Assembly: GCF_028769735.1 (NCBI RefSeq)
Contig: NC_088173.1
Span: 18,788,038-18,852,037, forward strand
Origin: Zonotrichia leucophrys gambelii
Taxonomy: Eukaryota; Chordata; Aves; Passeriformes; Passerellidae
Reading direction: 5' to 3'
Length of the DNA stretch: 64,000 nt
Below are positions 27,101-39,126 of this stretch, one piece after another. The translations under genes and the position numbers were made by a program. Every line of letters begins with the position of its first letter. The first letter of the stretch is position 1. Under the pieces are notes generated by a model, which did not search any database, had not been told where the DNA came from, and saw only the letters and a list, made by a program, of their open reading frames with translations.

Positions 27101-30100
27101 TCAAAGGGTTAACAAGTTTGGTTCAGGTTCATAGCTTCTGAAGACAGCAAAAAGCCAGAACCTAACTCTGAGATTGTACCAAGTGAAAAGTTGTTAACTG
27201 GTATTACACTTCTTCCCAGTTAGGAGACTTGATGAATAGTAACCAGTGAAAAATACAAAGCACAGACAGGTAACATGAATGACACGCACTGTATGATTCT
27301 TCAGGCAAACCCAAAGAGCTTTGGGGCCTGAGCATACCCTCCTTAAAACACTGGGCTGAGTTCTGCCTTGAGAAGAAAACCCTCATTGAGCGGAGCTTTT
27401 TTCAGGTTTTCACATTCAGCCTTTACTATTAAGACATCACATTTCACCCTGCCACCTAGGGGATATGTAAGGAGTTTGGCAGTCTAAGCACTTCATACGA
27501 ACTGTAAGTAGAAGAGATGGTTAAAGGGGTAGGCATCTCTACTTTTTCTTCTACCAGACATAAACTGACTGCTAAATCTGCTTTACTGAGCAGCTCTTCA
27601 CACCAATGTATGAGTGGGGAAAGGTTGCAAAGAGACTGTAGAAACAATATATGACAAAGACCTGCACTGATGAGTGATAAAGATAGAAGAAACAATAAAA
27701 TATGCCTTTAGGGGAGGAGATGGTGCCCTGAAGACAGCTTGAATATAAGCACAAGGTTCAAATGACTGGGCAGTAACTAAAACATCCCTGTGTTATCAAA
27801 ACTGATTCCAGAACAAAGGCAAAACACAGCCCTGTATCAGCTACTACAAAGGAAATCAACTCTACTCCAGCAAAAATCTGTACATCAGCTACAAAAATAA
27901 AAATACCATTTCAATTAAAATATTTCAAAGCTGAGAAGATCATTTTATTCTATATGAGGATAAAACAGGCATTTTGCAGAAAGTGTAATGTAATAAGGAG
28001 AGACTGCTGCATGAGCAGCGATCAGTACTTGGTCATTCACCTGGATCCAGACCTCCCATACCATAACAACTTTTGCTCCTTGACCAGACGCAAAAATACA
28101 GATTGGGGTCACCAAGCCCTTGATGTATACTGACACTATAAAGCACTTTGTGGTGAAAAGGCTTCCACCAAAAATTCCCTGGTGTTTTTTATTTTGAATT
28201 GACTTCTTGACAGCTTTCACAAGAGCCTGGTACCATCATACTGCATTTCAGACATATTTGGTTTCACTTATGTCAGCAAAAATAAGACATCTTTTAAAAG
28301 GACCAGCAGTCTGCTTTGTACTCATCATGAAAAGAGGAAATCAGTTTGTAGCTTAAGAGAAGATAGAATAAACTCACGAACTATACTTGGTTAAAGATAA
28401 AATAAAAGGTCTAAAGGTAACCCCCTGCCCCTGTTTCCCATACTTCTGCTCCATAATATGAGGGTAAAAGGCTGCATGACAAAAGCTAACCCTCTTCTGC
28501 TGTTCCTCAATCAAGAGTTATATACATTTCTAGCACAGAACATGTCATAAATTAAAGACATCAGGGTAGTTAGTCATATTTTCCTTTCACATAAATTTCA
28601 TCATAATCTGTTTTGGGCTTAATTTAACAATTTTTTAGGCTTTGGTACTACGGGTTTTCTCAACAGTAAAAGTAAAGAGAAGCTTCCGTAAGTGTAAAAT
28701 TTAGCAAACATGGTTTAAAAATTACGTTCTTCCCCAAATTTTCTTTTTTGACAAAAAGATCTGGTTTTCCATTTATCTACTAAATACATTGGTAATGTTA
28801 TTCATATCCTGAAATTAAGAACACAACATTAGTGTTCAGTCACTGATCACCACAGTCAATGCCACACAATAAAACCTGGTGGACTTTGTCAGATATGGCC
28901 AATGTCACAGGAGTTTCACCAAGATAAATCTGATTAAGCACTTCATTCTACAAATATTATTTCAATGAGAACACTGAAATGTGTCTGCATAAAATCGGAG
29001 TTAGTTTACTGTCTAATAAAAAAAAAACCAAGTAGACAAATATTTTAGTTAATGGACTAACATTAATTGAGAAATAAATTAGTCATGATATATTTGCAAT
29101 CCACCTGCATGCATAAAACATTAGGAATATTTTGAGCAATCAAAACAACCATGTCTGTTTAACAGCTCACTTTTTCCAGTTATGAGTCTACCACAAAAAG
29201 GGAAGAGCAAGAAAATCCTGTTCTTTTGTACTGTATTATTTAGTGCTCTGCTAGGTCCCCCATTTTTTGCAGATGTGAATGGCCACAAAACACCTTGAAA
29301 TATCTGCAGCCATTTCTTTTGCTTTGTTTAATACATAATATTCCTGAAGCAAATAAGGAAAAACAAAAGGGGTTTTATTGTCCTTAAAAAAGTCCAGCAA
29401 ATTATTGGGTTTATATACTGGTCTTACAACCATGGCCTACCTACAATAATCAGATAAGAGAAGAAATGCTCTCATTTCAGACCCTTTTTTTACTCCCTAA
29501 GTAATTTCTGAGAATTTGAGAGCATTTCTAACAGCGACCACATAAGCAGTGCCATCATTAAGCAGTATTAGGAATAACATGTACAAAAGACCCCCATGTA
29601 GGGAAATGGTTCTCAAATTTACCATCAGCTGTGTTACATCAAAGAATATTAGTCTGCATTTTTAATACCTATTCTCACAGTTTCAGACTTATTTCTAGTA
29701 AAAAAAGGGGTCCACTACAACATTTTTCATGTTCCCTCCCTTTCTGATGATATTAGCATGGCTTTAAGGCATCAGCATTCAGCTGAGTTGGCTAAAGACT
29801 ACTCAGGAATGCCTTTGTATGCTGGAATTACAACTTCTCTCTTCAATGCAGACTCAGATACAATATAGGCAATATGAACATGGTGCCTCCACACCTTGCC
29901 TCTAGCTTTTCTCTCCATAGGAAGGATTTGGATTTAGTCTTCTTCTAATCGCAACCCAAAATTACCCTTTCTACAATTTTTTGCACAAAGGTTGAAGATA
30001 ATGTTATTTTATGCCTGCTGCAGGCGATCCTGTATGTTCAACAGTTAATTTGTTCAGTCATACAAAAATATTTCAGCCTTATCCAACCTTATCTAGACCT

Positions 30101-30509
30101 CAGTCCCCTTTGCTCTACCAGAGATATGTTTTTGTTACATGAGCTGCTCCAGAACACATGAAGGCATTTCAGAACCTGTAGATGTGAGGCAAACAGCATG
30201 CAGCATGAGCTTCCTCAGATAATGTTCGACATGGGAACACACCTGCATAATTAATTAACACTAAATTGGAGAGAAAGATTAGGGTGTTTGCCCTGTTGAC
30301 CTCACCCCACTCATAACAAGCCAAAAGCCATCACCATGAACACTTTTGTTGAATTCATCACATAAAAACCTGGTGGCACATATTATGACGGCAGGCATGT
30401 CTGAGGAGAAAGGTATCATTTCCCTACCTGTCATAATCATAATTCCATCCTTATTATAACACATCTTTGTGTTATACACAACGGTCTTTGTACATCCAAA
30501 CAGTGTACA

Positions 30510-30573
30510 CTTTTAAATACAAATGTACATATTAAATACACATATTATATATAACACATTAAATACATATATG
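30510..30573. repeat. AT-rich imperfect repeat
   Basis: The words ATTAAATACA and TTTAAATACA recur, joined by TATATA-type sequence. It is a simple-sequence expansion with no gene. Confidence 0.8.
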
Positions 30574-32169
30574 CCAAATACCCTGGGTTATGTAAACCTT
30601 CACAAAAACTCTGTGCACACAAAGGCAAAGTTTTACAGGCATATTTCTCCGGCTTGCTTTTGTCTCAGAAGGAAATTTTATAGCTGACAGTTCACCTGTT
30701 TGAAGGAAGAAATTTTCTGCAGCAAGCGTCACCAATTATTCTTACAAGACTTTGATCACCAGTCTTGGTAATACAAAGGAAGATGTAAATTTTCTGATTG
30801 CCACACCTCTGTTTTCAGACTGAATGAGGAATGGCTTCCTCCAGTTAATAAATGAACAAGCAATTGGCAGCAGATTTCAAGACTAATTCTTCTGGCAGTT
30901 CTACAGGAGCAGACACAGAATGTCTCTCCTCTCACTTTGCTCTAACCACAGAAAAACGAGCTGCCAAAAAAGTTTTCTCAGACTGCCTTTACAAATTCAA
31001 TAGCTTTGTGCAGCTTTTATCATTACACTGTGCAAACACTAACAATGAACTGAAGAAATATGATTATCTAGTTCCAAGCAATGAAATTGGTCTAGGCTGC
31101 ACCTGTAACAGATTCAAAATATTATTTAATTGCTCTTTTATCTTTTTTCCTTTCTCTGCCATTTAGTCAAGATATTCACCATTTTCCAAGACTAATAAAG
31201 ATACCCTTCTATGTGCTGCAGTGATCCTCTGAGAGGAGAGAAATGGGAGGTGATGTGCATAAGCACTGTCTGACTAAAGGAATTTCTCTCTATGGAAAAT
31301 CCAAAAATGCACCACAGACAACACCCAGAGGACAGTGCTCTCAAAGGTTCCTGAAGGCAGTAAACTCAGTCAACTTCAATGTCTACATCACCAGCCTTAT
31401 TTCTTCCAAATCTTTATGTAACCAAACATTGGCCATATGAAATTCTTGGAAAACATATGGTGATATTTGAAGAATATTTTAAGTTGCAATGGCAAGAATT
31501 AATTTCCTAACAGGATTAACAATAGCTGCATATTTCTAAGGATAAACCTTTATCCTTAAGGATGTACCATTTTTACTATTTTTCCCTATGAAAATTTCCT
31601 CTCTGAGGAATTCTGGGTTAAAATAATTTTATTGGATAAAGACAGACAAATGGTTCAACAAGCAGTGATTATGGGGGACACCGACCTGACTTACATGTTA
31701 CATACAGATTTAACATACAGATTTGTTAGTCTGATTTGGGAGCTTATCAGGGAACACTCAGTTCTTCCTCAGGGAGCAACAGTCCAGGACTACCTGACTC
31801 CTGGTTTTCTTCCTAAACCAATGCTGCCCCCATCTGGGAGTACAACCTGGCATCTGCTGCTGCTTACAGCATTTACTGTGTCCAAATAGAAACGCATTAT
31901 TCGTATGGATAAATTTACTAGTAATACATATTCCAGTATAACATACTTATGAAATTCTTCATGGCTCAAAAAACTTCAATTCAAAATTTATAGACAGGTA
32001 TTTAAACCCAGTAATCTGAAAATCAGGATTTTTCCTACTGGATACACGCACAGTGATTAAATATAAGGTGAGTATACTTTGGAGCATGTTACGGAAGAGT
32101 AGTGCTAAATACTTTTAATTCCAAGTTTATTGAAAGCTGATTATTCTATATGACAATAGCAGAAGCAAG

Positions 32170-32470
32170 CTTTAAAAGCACAGAACGCATTTCCATTTGA
32201 AACGATATATAATTGTAGCCTATAATCAATATAAAACCATATTTGTTGGTATTTTGTGATGGGTGTTAGCACAATACACCAAATTCAATCAATGCAACAA
32301 TTAATTCATAATGGTCTACAGAGTTATTTCCTGGTTTTAGTTTCAGTGTATGAGCATAACTCAGTAGCATGAGTTTTCACCAAAGATTTCTCAAGCATGA
32401 GTTTATCAATTAATAACATACTTCAACATATGGATCCTAATGTTGCATATGAACTTCATGCTTATTGATG
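32170..32470. promoter_or_regulatory. Possible conserved non-coding element
   Basis: Unlike the surrounding homopolymer-rich DNA, this stretch is compositionally even. It contains homeodomain-type cores (CAATTAATTCATAATG near 32298, ATCAATTAATAAC near 32405) and two CATATG E-box words (32428 and 32447 area). This texture is common in conserved developmental enhancers. It was judged by eye only, with no alignment. Confidence 0.22.
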
Positions 32471-33240
32471 CCTTTTTTTATTTCCCTTATCTCAGCTCAA
32501 GAGCCATATATGTTATCCACAGAAGTACAATGAGTATTTGGAGAACATGGCAGAAGAAACTCTGATCAGAGTTTTTAACAGTCTTTGGACCAAAACTGAA
32601 GATCTTTTATGTTCCAATTCCAAATTTTACCAGACAGACAAATAATATTCCAGAGGAATGTGGAGTGGGAGAAAAACATTGTGGCTGACAGATATGAGAA
32701 AATTATGTGATTTAACCAGGGTCTGTGTCTTTCCCACGGCTATACCTGCTCAACGTATGATAATCACTTTGTACATTAATTTGCAAGAAAAGCTCATCTA
32801 CATGTGGTTTGAAATATGTATTTTTATGCACTGAGAAAACATTCAACTACCTGTGTTGAGAACAGTGCATACTGCATAAAGGGCAGAAAAGGAAATAAGG
32901 AAAAGACACAAACACTGTCTCGTGTGAAGTGTGTACAGGGAGAAAGATCAAATTCATTGCCATGGTCCAGACCATCCCAAATGACTGCAGATTAACAAAA
33001 TATTCCTTTACACTGACATAGGCAGACACATAAACTAACTAGATTTTTCCTAAAACTACTATCAACCTTTGATATATGTCTGACATCTCCCTTCCGATAC
33101 AGTAACTCCAACAGTGTTTAGCCTGAGAATGGTCTATCCAAATGTGTAAGGATAGACATAGATAAAACTAGTAATTTTTTTTTTTTTAAACTAGACAGCA
33201 GAATACTATGTCTTGAATATTTTATACTGTGACTAAAACA
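32471..33240. other. Unique non-coding DNA
   Basis: Nothing recognised beyond a T run at about 33177-33187. Confidence 0.6.
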
Positions 33241-33272
33241 TCCTTACAAGATTTTTTTTGGTCTTGTAAGGA
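33241..33272. repeat. Perfect 11-bp inverted repeat with 10-nt loop
   Basis: TCCTTACAAGA (33241-33251) is matched by TCTTGTAAGGA (33262-33272). The loop is eight T and two G. It is a short fold-back. No terminator or RNA gene context supports a function. Confidence 0.95.
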
Positions 33273-36200
33273 AACCTAGGCTTTCTTTTCAGTACAACTT
33301 CATTTACTGTTACATTCTAAAATCTACATAAAGTTTATGCCCTTTTTCCTGATACTATGACAAATATTTGGTGTTGCATTATAAAATAGCAAACAAATTA
33401 CAATTTTACCTTCTGTTCTGTGCTGCTATAATTACTTCCCTTAGGAGTTCAACCTAGCCTTTGTCACTTTGATAGCACTGTTATTTTCACACAGAGACAG
33501 CAGAGCAGCTAAAGAAGATGGATGCATATGTAAAAAACTTTTAATCACAGGCATGAACATGAGTAAAGCATCAGTGTGATTCTTCTTTCAAATAAGGTGT
33601 CTGTGGTTTCAAATCAGACATATTTTTAAATCTTACAAATACACAGTATGAAAATCTGAGTTCCATCTCTGTTTTAGACCCTTTCAAAAAAAAAATAAAA
33701 CCCAAAAACCCCTCCAATATACTAGAATTACAAGCATCAAAGAGCCAGTACCGATGCAGTAACAGCTGCGAAAAGCAGTCTTCCATTTCATAGAGTATAT
33801 TTCCCCTTTATCACTATCACTGTGAGGTCAAAATTACTGTGAATATGGATAAAAATCAATGTCTTTCTCACTTCTTGCCAGTCCTCTGTTCAACATTCCA
33901 ATACAATTTACTTTAATCCGAGAATTAGTACGGGTCTCTACTACTTACCTCAGCCTGAAAGGGGGTTTTGAGGAGAGGGCACACATTTCAGTAGTATTAG
34001 ATGTCTCTTGATAGAGGTTTGGTACCATAAAACCCCACTCTGCTAGCAAAGTAATTATTCCCACCTATACCCTCACCTCCCTTTAAGATACTGGAGATCA
34101 CAGAAAACCACCAGTGCAGGGCTGCTGGAGTCAAGGGAAAACTATCAATACAAATGCACTTTCCATACACATACGTAAAGTGGCAATCTTCCTAATTTAA
34201 TTGCAATAACTTTATTTAATCATAGGTTCATTCTATAAACAAGATGTAAAAACTAAAAGGCACCAATATAAATTATTTGGGAAATAAAAAGTTCCATTTG
34301 CAGGAAGTTTATAAAAGATATCTGTGTAGATAAGATATGTTTTTCCCCATAAGAAAGATTTGCCTTCTTATTTTTTTGGATTCTATACATCAAATAGATT
34401 TTTGCATGTAACCATGAATTGTGAATTATATAAAGAACAAAAGCTTGGGAAAAAATATCAATAAATTAGACAGCTAAACATCATATGCATGATCAGACAG
34501 TACATATTAACCTTAATAGGAACTGTCATGTTATGTACCCACAAGACTTAGACCTGCCGTTTCTTGGCTTCTGACACTTTAACTGAGCAACCTAACATTA
34601 TTTTCAAGTCAGCCATGCTGTTAACATTATTAATAAGGAAAGATCTGACTTACCAAGTATTTCATCTTTTCACTGAAAATTTGGCTCACTGATTCCTTGC
34701 TTTAATATAATATAATTACTTCTTACAGGAGGGTGTAGTAGATAAGAGATGAATTTGTTTCAAGTCCAGGCCAATACTGCCACTCATCTCTGTGGACAGA
34801 ATTTCATCTTGAGTATGACAAATATTTTCAACAATTGTTAATAAATCAAAAGACTCTCAACAAGAAACTGAGTACTGCAATTAAATACAATTAAATCAAC
34901 TAAATTGATCTCAATCAATAAATTAAATATAATTAAATGAACTAATCTTCACGAAAGCCAAAAATACCACCACTTGAGATCTGAGAATACTGATGTTTTA
35001 TAACCTTTCAAGGGATAGTCTTTGGCATTCTGGTTTCTACTCTAGTTCAGTTTCCCAGAAGACAAGCATTTATAGCTAATTACCAACCTCAATCATATTT
35101 GCATATCATTTTTCTTAAAACATCCTTTCAAACACTTCTTCCAAGATGAAATTCACTTTTTATTTTCAGCTTGAGCAAACTGTAAAGTGCACTTATAAGA
35201 GGCAGATTTTTATGGCAAATACTTGGTCATTTCTAATTTTACAGGTCTCTGAATGAGAACTGTGGTGAAAAGAGCTGGCTAGACCATTGCAAGTGAGGGC
35301 ATTCTCCACTCTCTGTCATTTTTTCTACCCCAGAGTATGTGAACCAGCCTCTTATATTTCTTTCCCTGAGGACAGGCATTCTGTTATATCTGTGGTTGCA
35401 CAACAAGACCACACATATCCAGGGAATCAAAGAAAATAAATGCAGTTCTTGAGCTTTCTTCTCTTTAAATTCATCTTCTGACAGTTTCCCTGCACTGAAC
35501 AGTGGAATATGCTATTGCTGTTACTCCATGAGACCTCTCAATGAACCTTCAGAACAACAAAACTCGTAAACATTTTTTCCAACAGCCTAAACTGTTGTTG
35601 TCGTCGTAATACATGCTTAAAATATTGCTTTCAATGTGTAAAAATATGCTGTGCAATCTAGTAACCTTATGATGGCATCCTATAAAGAAAAGGTCAATTT
35701 ATCATCATTCAGATTTTGTGAGAAAATCTGTTTTTCATGCTATATAACCCCAAAGAGATGGCAAGTGACAGATTAGGTTTCTGTTTGGAAAAAAAGTTTA
35801 AAAGCTAGATGAGATAATGGTAGAGATAGGAAAAGTTCTAGCTGCTAGTATCTATGCAGATTTTGAATGTGTCTAAACGTAGATCTTTTGAGGGGGGAAA
35901 AGGTGATCATGACAAGTTCCTCATCAGAATCTGGAAGTTTGGCACAGAAAAGCTATCAAATAGAAAGGGAAACTTCTGCTAAGTTACTTGAGTCTGAAAT
36001 TGTGGGATTCTGCATTTCTGTATACTACAACTGTGCCAAAAGCATTTGGTGAGCCAGATTAGAGATATATTACCAAATTATCATATCAGAGGATCAAGGA
36101 AACAGTGGTTTAAAATTCAGAACTCCTTGGCTTTTCCTCATGGGCCAGGAGAAATCTTATCCTTAAGATAAGAAAAATGGAAACTTTGAAATGTTTAGGC

Positions 36201-36677
36201 ATTCCAAACTACACAGTTTCAAACTTCACTCAAAAATTAGCTTGATATTTGCTCTTTGAGGGGGGCCACTCACAGGCTAAATTAATCTCAGGCAAATTGA
36301 ACTGCCATAAGAATTAACAATAATGAAGACAGGTAAAAAGATTTCACATCTGTCTCCTATAACTCTTTTTTTATAGGGAGAGAAGCAGTTAGCCACTTTA
36401 GAAGTAGCACATGAAGCAATATTTATTGGGTCTATTTAACAGAAAAATAAAGTATGGAAGAAAAGTTGAGGTAATATCATTTTTATCATTTATGTCATTT
36501 TTATACCATGGATTAAATTTTCAAGGCACTTCATTTGATATTTAAGAGGAAATACAAACGAGAAAAGAACACATCCAATTAACACTGTAATATTAGATAC
36601 CAGCCTTACATAGTACGTCTTCAGTACTTTAGGTGAAAGAAACTAAGAAAAAACTTGCAATAATCTTGTGACTATGA
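33273..36677. other. Unique AT-rich non-coding DNA
   Basis: Includes an A/C tract at 33686-33712 and an ATTAAAT-rich stretch at 34878-34946. No gene, RNA or transposon was recognised. The open frames are all under 75 codons. Confidence 0.6.
34878..34946. repeat. ATTAAAT-rich low-complexity tract
   Basis: The words AATTAAATACAATTAAAT and AATTAAATATAATTAAAT recur within 70 bases, which points to slippage-type expansion. Confidence 0.8.
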
Positions 36678-37370
36678 TTTTTATATATTTTATTGGGCAC
36701 ATAAACCAAGATTACTTTTGAAGACGAAACATGAGAAGCAGGGAAGGAACTCCCTCTGTCAGGCTGTAACGAGCTCTAATCATTCCCTTCTTTGAAAGAA
36801 AGGAGTCTTGATAAAACAACACGTAAATCAAAGTCAGTGACGGTACCACCCATACAAAAAGATGCACTCTGCAGATTTAACCCCTGATGTTTTGCTCAGC
36901 CCGTCACGCTCCTGTCATGTGGCTCCCCATCCCTAATGCCCTCTTGGGTAACTCAAGTTCCGGATACTCCTCTAACATCTCCAGTGATGAAAAGTCACCA
37001 GGTGCCCTCAGGTGCAGCTAAGCAGGTCACATCAACCTCCCTGCGGTACAGGATGTGGTTGAGTTTCCTCCTGTTGTAACAGGAGTGATATCACAACCAG
37101 GAACCTGATAACATCTCACATGAAGGGCATTTCAGCTGACAGCACCACACACTGGAACATCCCCCGGATGTCTCCATTTTGGTAGAGCAAGTCATCTTGC
37201 TCAAACACATCTAGTACGGGCAGTTAGCACCTGGAGTACTCAGCACACAATCTGTGGCTCAAACAACATGTTAAGGTACAGCTACCTGGCATGTTGTCTG
37301 TAGAGTGTGGAAACAACCATGTGAAAGATCATAGGGTAATGATTGGATGGAAAAACACTTCCGTTTCAGA
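36678..37370 (-). pseudogene. Probable decayed retrocopy of an mRNA, parent unknown
   Basis: This block has more G, C and CpG than its flanks, which suggests recent arrival from elsewhere. On the minus strand it reads like an mRNA 3' end. Three open segments lie in different frames. Codons at 37119-37223 (35) include DVFEQDDLLYQNGDIRGMF. Codons at 36998-37075 (26) begin NRRKLNHILYRREVDV. Codons at 36907-37002 (32) include SLEMLEEYPELELPKRALG. They are separated by stops or frame changes. A possible 3' UTR of about 200 nt follows, then AATAAA at 36689-36694 and a decayed A-rich stretch. The upstream part (about 37220-37340) has further fragments with stops, such as LYLNMLFEPQIVC. No introns or target duplication were identified. 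I do not recognise the parent. An old LTR is the main alternative. Confidence 0.42.
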
Positions 37371-38265
37371 CCAAGTCCTCCACCTTTCTTTAAGCACAGT
37401 AACGTAATAATTCTCTTACACTGACCCATGCTAAATATTAGTTTTATCCTTTGCTTAATGGTGCCCTTTATGTCCTTTCTGAAAATCTGACCTGTCCTAG
37501 AGTATTTCCTATATTTTCACTTAGTTCAGCCTTTTTTTCCCCTTTATCTACAGCAGTTAAGGTTATTATATGATAGCATATCTTTCTGAAATAATTTTTA
37601 GCTTCTTTTCAGCCCTAGAATACATAGTTTTGTTTCCTGAGGCAAACCCATTTAGCTCACCGACATATTTAGTAAGCATGTTCCCCCTCTGCACAATCAA
37701 AGACACAAACTCCACCCTGGAGCCAATGTGACTGAGTCACACATCCTTTATCTTAACTTCCATTACAGACTATTGGTTTCTGCATGACTGGGCAAAGTTA
37801 GAAGCATCTAAGTTTCATTTGTGTTCAAGGTGATAGTTTGGTAACTAGATAGAAAGGTCTGTGGAAAACTTCTCCACTGTTCTTTGTTCCACAAAATATA
37901 TTTTGTTTCTCCTCAGGAACTATTCTTACTTTCAGGTTTAGTACGCCTCTTGCATTTCTCATAGTTATCTTTCCAAAACCTGGACACAGATTAAGATAGG
38001 TTGTTCTTTCATGATTTGTGAAATCTTATGCATTGTTTTTTACAAGTTTATTTTAATTAAATTATAAGGTCCTTCCTAGGTTCAAAGATATCATTGTTCT
38101 ATTTTCCTTCCCAGTTTACAGCCTGATTTACTCTGCAGCATGTGAATTTTCACTGCTTTTTCCACTTCCTGCCAGGGTGTTCTGGCAGTCTTTTCTTACC
38201 ATGATGCTCCATTATAACATCATTTCAATGAGGAGTTCCACCAACTTAAACTTTGAGCAAGTCAA

Positions 38266-38304
38266 ATCTTCAAAGTTTAAACATCAAAATATCTTCAAAG
38301 TTTA
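38266..38304. repeat. Direct repeat, 14 bp twice at 25-bp spacing
   Basis: ATCTTCAAAGTTTA occurs at 38266-38279 and 38291-38304, probably a small tandem duplication. Confidence 0.9.
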
Positions 38305-38879
38305 TCCAACTTATTTCTTTTTGAAATTCTGCTCAGCAAATTTTTTCCACAAACAGCATCATTATCATTTCTTGACCACAGTTTGATAAATGGATTATGT
38401 GTCATTGTACTATTAAACAAATCAGTTTCCACAACTTCAGTGGCTTGAGACTACTTTTATTTTTCATCCCTCTCCAATTGTCTCCAGTGATTCTTGATTA
38501 AAATACTCAAAAGTTTGTTATCCATTCTCTTTCCCACCTACTACTGTTTCTACTTCCAAGCCTAATAATAACTTCAGAAAACTCAGAGTCAAAACTGATA
38601 CTGAAAATACTATTACTCTACCTACAGGGAAGCTAACAGTCAAAAAAAAAAAAAATCAGAGAAGAAATTAATGTCTCTAGCCCCACAGCTGCTAGTTGTT
38701 TTCATCCAGAGTGTTCCTTGCCAGTCAATACATACATAAATGCCACTTTCAAATAAGCTTTCTTCAAAGAAAAATGAGCCAGCCAGGAAAGCTAAAAAAA
38801 TCTGGTACTTCTTTCAGGCCCTGTTCCAGTGTTACTCACCAGCACTGTTTATGCAGCATGAAGGATGGAATGTGTCATT

Positions 38880-38940
38880 TGCCTTAAAACAGATCTCAAC
38901 CAGCTGAGGAGAGGCTTTCTGCTGGTATAAACCCCACCAT
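38880..38940 (-). repeat. Possible ancient MIR-like SINE remnant
   Basis: The minus strand reads GGTTTATACCAGCAGA followed by CTCCTCAGCTGGTTGAGATC. This recalls the core words (TTTACACCAG, CCTCAGCTGGT) of old amniote SINE copies. It is only about 60 bases long and strongly diverged, so the match may be coincidence. Confidence 0.25.
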
Positions 38941-39110
38941 CCCACTTTGCTGGGGCCTGTGAAACCTCCCCCACACCTTCTGCAATTATACCATTCCGTG
39001 ATCTTACAGAAGCTCAACTACCAGTCCTGAACAATATGCAATGCAAGTGTCCTGTATTTCTTTTTAGGATCATTACCTCCAAGTTGTGTGTAGGAAAAAG
39101 CAGAAATGCC

Positions 39111-39126
39111 TTTTTTTTTTTTTTTT
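39111..39126. repeat. Poly(T) run, 16 bases
   Basis: An uninterrupted T run. It could be the tail of a minus-strand retroposon, but no polyadenylation signal or element body was recognised to its right. Confidence 0.95.

Larger units (their letters stand above)
22491..32169. other. Unique AT-rich non-coding DNA, about 10 kb
   Basis: No gene or transposon was recognised. Small items include an imperfect tandem repeat at 24075-24119 and a G/T tract at 25136-25157. A short frame on the minus strand at about 25750-25782 reads MGITATGTGFL. It sits between an acceptor-like CTTAAG and a strong donor GTGAGT, but is only 33 nt long. An AT-rich repeat lies at 30510-30573 and a 9-bp inverted repeat at about 31538-31558. 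The largest open frames (24780-25127, 30852-31166) are about 110 codons and show no recognisable domains. Confidence 0.55.
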
